A DNA stretch of 64,000 nucleotides from NCBI GenBank assembly GCA_027491485.1, contig JAOZGR010000002.1, forward strand, positions 1-64,000, written 5' to 3'. Positions 24,178 to 31,942 of the stretch are shown piece after piece. The notes beneath the pieces were generated by a model, which saw nothing but the letters and a program-made list of their open reading frames with translations, was not told where the DNA came from and did not search any database. The translations under genes were made by a program, and so were the position numbers. The stretch is from Thermoproteota archaeon (GTDB lineage: Archaea; Korarchaeota; Korarchaeia; Korarchaeales; Korarchaeaceae). Position 1 is the stretch's first letter; every line of letters starts with the position of its first letter.

Positions 24178-25836
24178 TCACGCTTGCAATTTCAACTCGA
24201 ATGCTACAACTGGAACCGTGATGCCTAGCCGCAGTAGGATGGAGGGGTCTATTTCCCCTATGATACCTAACTCCCCTTTGGGGCTGTTGATCTTGGCACA
24301 TCTACCACTTATGAATGGCCTCTCCTCACACTCTTCCAGCTTTATATCGAGGGATAGGTTATCTGAAAGTGCCTTTAGGTGGGAATAAGCATCCTCAAAA
24401 CCAACTGAATAGTCCGCGTATACAGCTCCAAGCCTCCTCTCATCTCTAGCCTTGGTTTCGTAGCTCTCATCAATTATAACCACATCTCCTATTTCAAATA
24501 TCTTTTGTGGATACTGAGAGTGAGTATTAGCTGCGAGAAAGTGAAGCAGACCGGGGAGGAGGCTATCCCTGAGTACACTATAGCTTTCAGATACGGGATT
24601 AGCTACCTCGACTACTGGCCTTTCATCCCTCCCTACTGAATTGAATAGGAATTCTTTGCTTGTCATTATATAATTCAGAACTTCTTGATAGCCCAACCCT
24701 ATCATCAGAGTCCTGAAGAGGCTAGATAATGCTTCTCTAGGATGTCTTCTGCCTACAGTCATCACATTCTCTGGTAGCTCATATCCGAGGTTATTTAGGC
24801 CATAGCTTATAGCTACCTCCTCTGCAACATCAACCGGATGCAGGAAGTCTGCCCTGAACCCGGGTATAAGGACCTTTATCCGGCCCTCAGATAATTTCTG
24901 AGCACCTAGCCTGGACCTCTCAAGCTGATGCACTATCTCATCAATAGAAAGGGGAGTGCCTACCATTCTCCTTATGAAATCTACCTCTATAACCATCTCA
25001 CTCGGTTCAGGTCTAGGAGTCTCAAGTAGCGTTCCATCGGGATATTCTATCTCTAGAGTAGATATTCGTCCTCCCCTCTCAGCTAAAGCAGCTACTATTA
25101 TCTCCAGCGTATAGGAGATCGCTCTGAGATCAGTCCCCGTTACATCAATGAATAAGTCCCTTATACCGGGAGTCAACCTAGTTAGCTCTGAGTTTATTAT
25201 AGGTGGCATGCTTAATACTTCCCCTCGTGAGTCTAATATCAGAGGAACTAACTCCCTTGGATTTCCGATTATATGGGCATATTCCCTTCCCTTCTCCGTC
25301 TGTTCTAGGATTTCCTTGGCGGTCATCTCCATTATTTCACCTAGTGGGGTGAAGACGACTTTATCTGATGGTTTGGCATCATATGTGATTGGTGGGACTA
25401 CCTTCGAGAAGTCATGAAGCCCTATAGACACCCTCTTTCTTTTCCTCCCTAAGGTCTCATGGATCTTCTCTTGCGCCTCTATTAATGAAATCAGCGAGTC
25501 CTCTGTTCTGAGATCTACTTTCCTTACCACTGCAGCTACTACATAGGGCCTTACCTCAGAGACAGCCTTAGTTACCCTGACTTTGAACTCCTTCCTATCT
25601 AAGGGATATTCTGGGAGTCCTATTTCTTCTTCTATGAGCCCCTTTACAGTCCTCACTATCCCTTCTATGGTCACTAAGTCCATTCTGTCTGCAGTTACCT
25701 CAAACTCGAGTTCATCTTCCTCGAAGGCCTCTAAGTTGACCTTCGTATCCTCTAAGAGGGATTTTAGCTCTTCTTCTGATAACTCTTTTCCTAGGAGCCT
25801 GAAGAACTCCTCTTTACTAACTCTTATTACCGGCAC
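24178..25836 (-). CDS. pheT: phenylalanyl-tRNA synthetase beta subunit
   Basis: Archaeal-type PheT of 552 residues, without the bacterial N-terminal EMAP tRNA-binding domain. It begins MPVIRVSKEEFFRLLGKELSEEEL, then B3/B4 editing region, B5 domain (VDFIRRMVGTPLSIDEIVHQLERSRLGAQKL...VLIPGFRADFLHPVDVAEEVAISYG) and the inactive synthetase core (NPVSESYSVLRDSLLPGLLHFLAANTH). It follows pheS after 6 nt. The 121-bp gap between its end and the M42 gene (24057-24177) shows nothing recognisable. Confidence 0.96.
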   Translation of the reverse strand: MPVIRVSKEEFFRLLGKELSEEELKSLLEDTKVNLEAFEEDELEFEVTADRMDLVTIEGIVRTVKGLIEEEIGLPEYPLDRKEFKVRVTKAVSEVRPYVVAAVVRKVDLRTEDSLISLIEAQEKIHETLGRKRKRVSIGLHDFSKVVPPITYDAKPSDKVVFTPLGEIMEMTAKEILEQTEKGREYAHIIGNPRELVPLILDSRGEVLSMPPIINSELTRLTPGIRDLFIDVTGTDLRAISYTLEIIVAALAERGGRISTLEIEYPDGTLLETPRPEPSEMVIEVDFIRRMVGTPLSIDEIVHQLERSRLGAQKLSEGRIKVLIPGFRADFLHPVDVAEEVAISYGLNNLGYELPENVMTVGRRHPREALSSLFRTLMIGLGYQEVLNYIMTSKEFLFNSVGRDERPVVEVANPVSESYSVLRDSLLPGLLHFLAANTHSQYPQKIFEIGDVVIIDESYETKARDERRLGAVYADYSVGFEDAYSHLKALSDNLSLDIKLEECEERPFISGRCAKINSPKGELGIIGEIDPSILLRLGITVPVVAFELKLQA

Positions 25837-25842
25837 GAATGT

Positions 25843-27336
25843 TCACCTCCTCAGGGGAGCTTTTCTTAGGTAATCAAGATTTTGTGAGTGCAGTTCTCTT
25901 ATATCATCGAGATCTAGTTTTATTATAGCCAATCTCCCTATCCCTATCCCCCACGCTAGAGCCTGAACCTTGGGGTAGTCATAGCCCATTGGAATGAGCA
26001 TTTCTGGTCTAAATAGCCCTGAGCCTGCTATCTCAATCCATCCGAGCTGATCATGCTTCACATAAGCCTCGACACTAGGTTCTGTGAATGGAAAGTACGC
26101 CGGCTTAAATTTCACCTCCCTAAAACCGAGCTGTTTCGCGAATTCAGCTAAGAACCCCATTAAATGCCTTACATTCATGTCTTCTGCCAGTACAACTCCT
26201 TCACATTGATGAAATTCGATTGCATGGGTTTTATCAGGGGTTTCAGGCCTAAATACCTTATCTATAGCGAATATCTTACTAGGTATCTCGAGACCAGCCG
26301 CTAAAGTCCTTGCGGACGCTGCTGTCGTTTGGGATCTCAAGATAAGTCTCCTAGCTATGTCAAAGCTCCAAGAATACCCCCATCCCCTAGATCCGGTGTT
26401 CCATCCATCCTCGTGAGTCCTCTTCACCCTCTCAACTAGTTCGATGTAATTGGAAAGGTCGGCGCCTGTTGATGGAAATGCAACTTGGTAGGAATCGTGG
26501 ACCTCCCTAGCTGGATGATCCTGCGCCTGAAAGAGAATATCGAAGTTCCAGAACTCTGCTTCTACTATGGGACTTTTAACCTCTACGAACCCCATTCCTA
26601 TTAAAATCTCTCTAACTTCCTCTAAGAATTGAAGGTATGGGTGAGGCTTACCTGGATAGACTATTGGAGGCATTGCCTTTACATTGTACACCTTGAGCTT
26701 CCTTTTTCTCCATTCACCAGAGAGTATTAAGTCTCTAGTGAGCTTTCCTATCTCCTCGACAATTTTTACATCTCCTCTTGCAGCAGCCCATCCTCTCTCA
26801 GTTAGAGACAGCTCGATGAATGTTTTCTCTCCTACATCGATGAGTCCTCTCCTCTTCAGACCAATGAAGACCTCCTTATCTATCTCCTCTGGCTTAACGT
26901 ATCTACTTGCTATTTTTTCCAATATTTCCCTCTCTGGTACTTCCTCTCTAATTAAGGTGAGCGTGACCCTGCCATTTGACTTCTCTAGCTGGATGATCCC
27001 CTTCCTCCTACCTTCACCTATTGCTACATTTAGTTCGTCATCCTCCATAAAGCTCTTAAGCTCGTTCAGATTCGCTCTTCCTCCTCTACTCTCAAGTATC
27101 CTTATCAGTTTCTCCTCAGGGAGGCCCTCCTCCAAATGCTTCAAGCCTCTCGGTGTGAGGACCAGAAACTCATCTCGCTTTTCTAGGACCTCAACGAGTC
27201 CTCTTTCCTTCAGGAGTTCTGCCCAAGCGGCTGCCTTGCTCTTATCTATCCCTAATTCCTCTAAACTGGATCGTCCTCCCCTCTTATACAGCCTCATCAG
27301 CAGTTCTATCTCGCCCTTAGAAAGGGAAATTTCCAT
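25843..27336 (-). CDS. pheS: phenylalanyl-tRNA synthetase alpha subunit
   Basis: Catalytic subunit with three N-terminal winged-helix DNA/tRNA-binding-like repeats (residues about 1-190) and a class II core: motif 1 in HPYLQFLEEVREILIGMGFVEV, motif 2 in FAIDKVFRPETPDKTHAIEFHQCEGVV, motif 3 in MGYDYPKVQALAWGIGIGRLAIIKL. The length of 497 matches archaeal and eukaryotic cytosolic enzymes. It is the promoter-proximal gene of the pheST operon. Confidence 0.96.
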   Translation of the reverse strand: MEISLSKGEIELLMRLYKRGGRSSLEELGIDKSKAAAWAELLKERGLVEVLEKRDEFLVLTPRGLKHLEEGLPEEKLIRILESRGGRANLNELKSFMEDDELNVAIGEGRRKGIIQLEKSNGRVTLTLIREEVPEREILEKIASRYVKPEEIDKEVFIGLKRRGLIDVGEKTFIELSLTERGWAAARGDVKIVEEIGKLTRDLILSGEWRKRKLKVYNVKAMPPIVYPGKPHPYLQFLEEVREILIGMGFVEVKSPIVEAEFWNFDILFQAQDHPAREVHDSYQVAFPSTGADLSNYIELVERVKRTHEDGWNTGSRGWGYSWSFDIARRLILRSQTTAASARTLAAGLEIPSKIFAIDKVFRPETPDKTHAIEFHQCEGVVLAEDMNVRHLMGFLAEFAKQLGFREVKFKPAYFPFTEPSVEAYVKHDQLGWIEIAGSGLFRPEMLIPMGYDYPKVQALAWGIGIGRLAIIKLDLDDIRELHSQNLDYLRKAPLRR

Positions 27337-27404
27337 CGATGTCCTCCCCGTGTTGATCCTTGCATTACAATCATAAGCATGACTGATTAGCGCTGTCCAC
27401 AGTG

Positions 27405-28421
27405 CTACCTAGCAAGAAACCTACCATAGTATATGTTATCTTTATCCCTAATTATTCTCAGCCTAATTAGGGTTCCCTCAGGAAGGTAAGGTGCATCTAA
27501 GACCGTTATAACCCTTCCTCTGGAGGAAGCGAGTAGCTCCCCTCTTTTCCACCCAAGAGCTACTACCTTAGCAGTTACTATCTCGCCCTTTTTCATGGGC
27601 TTTTTAATAGGTTTCACCTTTTTTATGCCAAAGTCCTCCTTTCTCAAGATTAATTTCACACCATACTCCTCTTCCCACTCCCTAAGCTTAGAATAAAATT
27701 GCCCCCAAGATAGCGGCCTTACGCCCCTCGGGTTTCTTCCTCCCCTATATACTTCGAACTTCTGTATGCCTAGCGGGGGCCACTTCTTACCTGCACCTAT
27801 CTTCAGAGAAAATTCAATTAGTTCAGGTATATCTTCATCATTAAGACCCGGAACCCAAACGGGAGCTATCAATAGATCCATTGAGCTATCTGCTATGGCT
27901 TTAGCGGTCTTTAGTATCTTAGAAAGCTTCAGCCATGGAGCTCCCGCAAGAAACCTCGCTTTTTCTTCATTTAGGGAATCGATGCTTAGGTTTATCCTAT
28001 CCATACCGGCCTCCTCTAAGTCTCCTATTAGCTCGGGAGTTAACAAGAATCCATGAGTCTGTGAGGAAATTACACTCACTTCAGAGAACTCTCTAAGCCT
28101 AGCAACTAACTGGACTATCTGTGGATAAGTAAAGGGATCGCCAACGGTGTCTATATGGGCCTCTACCCCGTCTATCCCTTTTTCAGATAGTACGGCATTG
28201 AACCAGTCCATTAAATAATCCAATTCTATGATATATTCGGCTTGTCTTGTTCTAGACTGAGGGCCTGCATCTGTAGAGCAGAATATACATGAAAAAACGC
28301 AAGTAGAGATGGGTCTCACCTGTATAAGATTGGTCCCCCTGTCTATTAATCCGAAGGCGACAGTACCGATTAGAGGTATGCCTGTCCGTCTAGTTACCCT
28401 TACGAGCTTTACTCTAGCCAT
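27405..28421 (-). CDS. radical SAM protein with C-terminal TRAM domain (COG2100 type)
   Basis: The cluster motif CVFSCIFCSTDAG (C-x3-C-x2-C, residues about 41-48) is followed by a radical SAM barrel with HIDTVGDPFTYP, SQTHGFLLTPELI, GMDRINLSIDSLNEEKARFL and WVPGLNDEDI. Residues about 273-338 form an OB/TRAM-like beta domain (KGEIVTAKVVALGWKRGELLASSRGRVITVLDAPYLPEGTLIRLRI), implying RNA binding as in tRNA methylthiotransferases. Homologues are archaeal and uncharacterised; tRNA modification is a reasonable inference only. It is divergent from the phosphoesterase gene, with CTTTTTATTC (28444-28454) about 28 nt from its ATG. Confidence 0.85.
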   Translation of the reverse strand: MARVKLVRVTRRTGIPLIGTVAFGLIDRGTNLIQVRPISTCVFSCIFCSTDAGPQSRTRQAEYIIELDYLMDWFNAVLSEKGIDGVEAHIDTVGDPFTYPQIVQLVARLREFSEVSVISSQTHGFLLTPELIGDLEEAGMDRINLSIDSLNEEKARFLAGAPWLKLSKILKTAKAIADSSMDLLIAPVWVPGLNDEDIPELIEFSLKIGAGKKWPPLGIQKFEVYRGGRNPRGVRPLSWGQFYSKLREWEEEYGVKLILRKEDFGIKKVKPIKKPMKKGEIVTAKVVALGWKRGELLASSRGRVITVLDAPYLPEGTLIRLRIIRDKDNIYYGRFLAR

Positions 28422-28478
28422 TCCCTAACTGTTAACCAGCTGCTCTTTTTATTCTGTTAATATTAGGGAGAGGATGCT

Positions 28479-29108
28479 ATGAGGGTATTCTTAGCCTCCG
28501 ATATTCACGGTAAATCTGAGAGATTGAGGGATGCTCTCAAGAGAGAAGATGTAGATCTCATAGTTTTAGCAGGTGATCTCTCCAATGGATCTCTTAGTGA
28601 GGTTAGAGATGTGGTAAGGGTTGCTAAGGAGCATGGCTACGTCCTTTTTGTCCCTGGCAATATGGATCCACCTAAGCTATTAACGATAGAAAATCTTGAG
28701 GGTGGAGTAAATATACATCTTAGAAGACATGAGTACTTGGAATGGACTTTCGGTGGACATGGTGGGGGTAATAAATCTCCTTTTACTACGCCAATAGAGT
28801 TCAGCGAGAAAGACATCAGAAGGGGATTGACTGGTCTCGGTGATGTAGATATCCTAGTAGTTCATGCCCCTCCATACAATACAAGGCTAGATATGGTTCG
28901 TTCAGGATTACACGTAGGGTCTAAAGCCATTCGTAGGTACATAGAGGAGAAGAAGCCTGCCCTATGCCTATGTGGCCACATCCATGAGTCCCCCGGTATT
29001 GACCGAATTGGTCCTACTAAGATAGTGAATCCAGGACCGATGATGAGGGGGAGGTATGCTATAGTTAAGTTACGGGAAGACATTCCCATCTATCTGAAAA
29101 CCCTGTGA
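28479..29108 (+). CDS. calcineurin-like metallophosphoesterase
   Basis: Two-metal phosphoesterase of the YfcE/MJ0936-like group: SDIHGKSERL (residues about 7-16), VLAGDLSNGSL (about 30-40), VPGNMDPPKL (about 60-69; the usual GN-H/D motif has M at the first variable site), VVHAPPYNT and CLCGHIHESPG with NPGPM near the end. Substrates of this group include nucleotides and phosphodiesters; which applies here is unknown. It begins a row of co-directional overlapping genes leading to the pantothenate kinase and NadM. Confidence 0.88.
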   Translation: MRVFLASDIHGKSERLRDALKREDVDLIVLAGDLSNGSLSEVRDVVRVAKEHGYVLFVPGNMDPPKLLTIENLEGGVNIHLRRHEYLEWTFGGHGGGNKSPFTTPIEFSEKDIRRGLTGLGDVDILVVHAPPYNTRLDMVRSGLHVGSKAIRRYIEEKKPALCLCGHIHESPGIDRIGPTKIVNPGPMMRGRYAIVKLREDIPIYLKTL

Positions 29109-29680
29109 GGTTTTTATTATGCGGTAGTGTAACTGGTCAGGGTAAGTTGAGGATAAAAGAGCTTGCCTTGACAGCCATTGGAGGTGCCCTTTACGCTGTA
29201 GTTGGATATGTAAGCTACCTTGGCCTAACATTTTACGGAGTTAGGTTCTGGCCAGCTGTAGTAGTCCCTGCCACGTTTGCATGTCTTTATGGGGGGTTAG
29301 TTGGTGGTCTATCTGCAGCAATAGGGATATTCATCTCGGACATGATTACCCATGGGAATGCATTGCTTAGTCTAACTGTTGGAGTGACATCAAACTTTAT
29401 CGGCTTTTATATCGTAGGATGGTTGGCAGGAGCTGAGAAATACTCTTTAAAGAGATATCTGATAGCGGTAACCCTTGGCTTAATAGTCGGTCATCTTATA
29501 ATTGGTCTCGGACTCCTAGCATGGAGTCAGGCATTCCCACTTCCATTTAAGGAGGAAGTCACTCCTCTTTCATTAGATGCTGCTCTCCTTATATCCTTCG
29601 TCACCTTTGCATGGGAAATTCCGTTCGCCTTGCTACTAGTACCGTCAATAGTTTCAGTAATAAGGAAGTCTGTGAGGTGA
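29105..29680 (+). CDS. ECF-type transporter substrate-binding (S) component, putative
   Basis: Integral membrane protein with about six hydrophobic segments (roughly residues 18-38, 45-70, 72-92, 95-110, 118-145, 160-185). The pattern LTAIGGALYAVVGYVSYLG...FWPAVVVPATFACLYGGLVGGLSAAIGIFISDMITHGN..LSLTVGVTSNFIGFYIVGWLAG is like vitamin S components of energy-coupling factor transporters (short loop, G-G-x-x-G-x-x-x-A, periplasmic N). No EcfT or EcfA is in the window. Its place directly before a pantothenate kinase suggests pantothenate as substrate, which is inference. GTG 29105 overlaps the upstream stop; TTG 29147 is an alternative that removes a non-family-like N-terminus. Confidence 0.7.
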   Translation: MRFLLCGSVTGQGKLRIKELALTAIGGALYAVVGYVSYLGLTFYGVRFWPAVVVPATFACLYGGLVGGLSAAIGIFISDMITHGNALLSLTVGVTSNFIGFYIVGWLAGAEKYSLKRYLIAVTLGLIVGHLIIGLGLLAWSQAFPLPFKEEVTPLSLDAALLISFVTFAWEIPFALLLVPSIVSVIRKSVR

Positions 29681-29685
29681 TTTTC

Positions 29686-30552
29686 ATGCTAATAATCGGA
29701 CTGGATATGGGCGGTACAACAACTAAAGCCGTGCTGTTATCGGAATCCGGGATAATGGAGAAGACTGTAGTTGTAGCCTCTGACTCTCTAGCTGCAGCAG
29801 CAGGAGCCATTGGAAAGCTCATTTCCCTTCAAAATATAAGAATAGATAATATTGAGGCGGTTGCTGTTAGTGGAGGGAAGACTAGGCCCCTGCCTAATGA
29901 GATATTAGGACTTCCCGTGAGGGAGGTAGATGAAATTGAGGCGGTTGGACGAGGTGGGGCTTATCTAGCTGGTCTTAAAGAATGTGTTGCCGTGAGCGCT
30001 GGGACAGGTACCGCAGTAGTTGAAGTCAGATTGAGCAACAGCGAGTGTAGGATAAGACATTTAGGTGGAACCGGCGTGGGAGCAGGTACTCTAATGGGTT
30101 TAGGGAGATTGTTACTTAGGAGAACGTCAATAAATTCCCTAATGGAATTGGCGGAAAAAGGTGATCCAAGAAATGTGGATCTAACCGTTGGAGATATAGT
30201 TGGGGGACCTGTGGGGAGACTTGAGCCCGATGTAACTGCTTCCAACTTTGGAAAGGTTGGGGATGACGTAAAACCGGAAGACATAGCAGCTGGTTTGGTC
30301 AATATGGTTGGACAGGTCATTGGTACTGTCGCTTACTTTGCTTCGAAATCAGTTAAACTTGAAGATCACATAGTATTAGTAGGCGGATTGATGACTCATG
30401 ATCTCGTAGTTAAGGCAGCCATTAGGCCCATAAGTCTGTTTGGTGGAAAAGCCATAGTACCTCGGGATCCCCAGTTTGCAACAGCCATTGGTGCTTCTCT
30501 TAAAATATTGGCTTCATACACCTCACCTATAGGTGAGAAAAACGGAAATTAG
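29686..30552 (+). CDS. coaW: type II pantothenate kinase-like protein
   Basis: Actin-fold (ASKHA) kinase with the features of type II PanK: N-terminal phosphate loop GLDMGGTTTKAVLL (residues 4-17), SGGKTRPLP, EVDEIEAVGRGGAYL, SAGTGTAVVEVR, HLGGTGVGAGTLMGLGRLLL, LTVGDIVGGPVGRL...TASNFG and a C-terminal VLVGGLMTHD with a final helix around GASL. Such enzymes make 4'-phosphopantothenate from pantothenate. Most archaea use pantoate kinase and phosphopantothenate synthetase instead, so this gene points to salvage of exogenous pantothenate. ATG 29686 has GTGAGGTGA 7 nt upstream; a longer frame from 29611 lies inside the transporter gene. Confidence 0.82.
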   Translation: MLIIGLDMGGTTTKAVLLSESGIMEKTVVVASDSLAAAAGAIGKLISLQNIRIDNIEAVAVSGGKTRPLPNEILGLPVREVDEIEAVGRGGAYLAGLKECVAVSAGTGTAVVEVRLSNSECRIRHLGGTGVGAGTLMGLGRLLLRRTSINSLMELAEKGDPRNVDLTVGDIVGGPVGRLEPDVTASNFGKVGDDVKPEDIAAGLVNMVGQVIGTVAYFASKSVKLEDHIVLVGGLMTHDLVVKAAIRPISLFGGKAIVPRDPQFATAIGASLKILASYTSPIGEKNGN

Positions 30553-31291
30553 AAGAGAATACCCAGATATTCCTTTAGTAGGAGTAGGCGGAGTCATAAT
30601 AAAGGATGGGAAGATCCTCCTGACCAAGCGAAAGAAGGAACCTGGAAAAGGACAGTGGTCCATCCCAGGAGGACTTGTTGAGCCGGGTGAGACTTTAGTA
30701 GAGACAGTAATTAGAGAGATAAAGGAGGAAACTAACTTGGATGTCGAGGCCTTAAAGCCAATTTACACGGATGAGGTAGTAGTTAGAGACAATGAGGGTC
30801 GCATACGATATCATTACGTCCTCATTGACTATCTATGCCGCCTAAAAGGTGGTAGTTTGAGGCCGGGCGATGATGCAAAGGAAGTCAGGTGGATAAAGCT
30901 ATCTGAGGCCAAGAAGCTGAACCTAACAAGATCCACTCACAGATTAATAGACAGGCTTACAGAGGGATTTTTCCTCGTCGTAAGGAATAGAGATGTCAAG
31001 AGAGTACTGATCGGCACCCCCAGGGGACATAAGCATCATAGAGTTATCTTTGAGCTTACAGACGGATCTATAGTAGTATTTCATGAAGCTACAATGGAGA
31101 ATCTGGCTAGGGCGATGGTTGAACTTGAGATGCACCCGTATAGAAAGGCTATATGCCTTGTAGGAAGAGAACTCGACGATAGAAAAGAAGGATACGACAA
31201 ATATCAGCTAATAGAGGAGGACATTCCTGAGGACGAAGTAATAAGCATGATAACCAAATTGTTAGGGATGGAGCGTGCTAACGAATCCTAA
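30533..31291 (+). CDS. Nudix hydrolase with an extra C-terminal domain
   Basis: Residues about 12-145 form a Nudix domain with the complete box GGLVEPGETLVETVIREIKEET, preceded by GQWSIPGG. ADP-ribose, NADH and CoA pyrophosphatases are among relatives with similar boxes; substrate cannot be assigned. Residues about 148-252 make a second globular part (RDVKRVLIGTPRGHKHHRVIFELTDGSIVVFHEATMENLARAMVELEMHPYRKAICLVGREL) that I do not recognise. It begins with GTG 30533 and overlaps the pantothenate kinase end by 20 nt, so it is part of the same operon. Confidence 0.86.
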   Translation: MRKTEIRREYPDIPLVGVGGVIIKDGKILLTKRKKEPGKGQWSIPGGLVEPGETLVETVIREIKEETNLDVEALKPIYTDEVVVRDNEGRIRYHYVLIDYLCRLKGGSLRPGDDAKEVRWIKLSEAKKLNLTRSTHRLIDRLTEGFFLVVRNRDVKRVLIGTPRGHKHHRVIFELTDGSIVVFHEATMENLARAMVELEMHPYRKAICLVGRELDDRKEGYDKYQLIEEDIPEDEVISMITKLLGMERANES

Positions 31292-31306
31292 AAATTTTTC
31301 AATTGA

Positions 31307-31374
31307 TCATGAGGCATACCAAAGGGATGAGGAGGAGTTACTCCGGGGAAGAATGACCGAAAGGTGCCTCACTG
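31307..31374 (+). other. candidate structured RNA upstream of nadM
   Basis: TGAGGCA (31310-31316) pairs with TGCCTCA (31365-31371); the stem extends inward by CC/GG (31319-31320 with 31363-31364) and outward by TCA/TGA with one bulged base. Inside, GGAG-TTA-CTCC (31334-31344) forms a second hairpin, with purine-rich joining segments. The position just before the nadM ribosome site (GGAAGGTG) suggests a cis-regulatory leader, but a TATA-like AAAAATTTTTC near 31290-31300 would start transcription inside the outer stem, so the case is open. Confidence 0.4.
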
Positions 31375-31396
31375 ACCCCTAGGAAGGTGTTCTCAG

Positions 31397-31942
31397 ATGA
31401 AGAAAAGAGCGCTCGTAGTAGGTAGATTCCAACCCCTGCATTATGGCCATCTCCATGTCTTCAGATATGCCCTAGGAAGGGCTAAGGAACTAGTTATAGT
31501 TATAGGAAGTTCACAGTTCTGCTGTGTCCCTAGAAATCCTCTATCCGTAGATGAGAGAATGGAGATGATAGTAAGGGCTTTAAGGAGGGAAGGCTTTCCA
31601 TTAGGAGACATAATGCTGTCTTCTGTACCTGATACAGAGTCGCCGAGCGAACACTGGGGGAAGATGGTCTTGGATAGGATACCAGAGGTAGACATAGCTT
31701 TTTCAAACGATCCTGAAACTATAAAGGAATTAAGGGAGGTTGGTCTCCGAGTAGAGAATGTACCTTTCCTCAAGAGGGATCTCTATGCCGCGACTAAGAT
31801 AAGGGAACTCATCTTAAAGGGAGATCAATCTTGGAGAGAGTTAGTTCCTCCATCAGTCTTGGAATTCCTCCTTGAAATAGATTTAGAGGGAAGGATAAAA
31901 GAGATATACAGCAGGAGTAAAGTAGCTAGCTCTCCTCCCTAG
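31397..31942 (+). CDS. nadM: nicotinamide-nucleotide adenylyltransferase
   Basis: Transfers AMP from ATP to NMN to form NAD+. The nucleotidyltransferase motif GRFQPLHYGHLHV (residues 8-20) and a C-terminal ATKIRELI segment in the ISxTxIR position mark the archaeal NadM family, as do IGSSQFCCVPRNPLSVDERMEMI and YSRSK. Length 181 is typical. GGAAGGTG is 7-8 nt upstream of the ATG. It follows the Nudix gene after about 105 nt, with a possible structured leader between them, and converges on the COG1855 gene with a 17-nt overlap. Confidence 0.95.
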   Translation: MKKRALVVGRFQPLHYGHLHVFRYALGRAKELVIVIGSSQFCCVPRNPLSVDERMEMIVRALRREGFPLGDIMLSSVPDTESPSEHWGKMVLDRIPEVDIAFSNDPETIKELREVGLRVENVPFLKRDLYAATKIRELILKGDQSWRELVPPSVLEFLLEIDLEGRIKEIYSRSKVASSPP

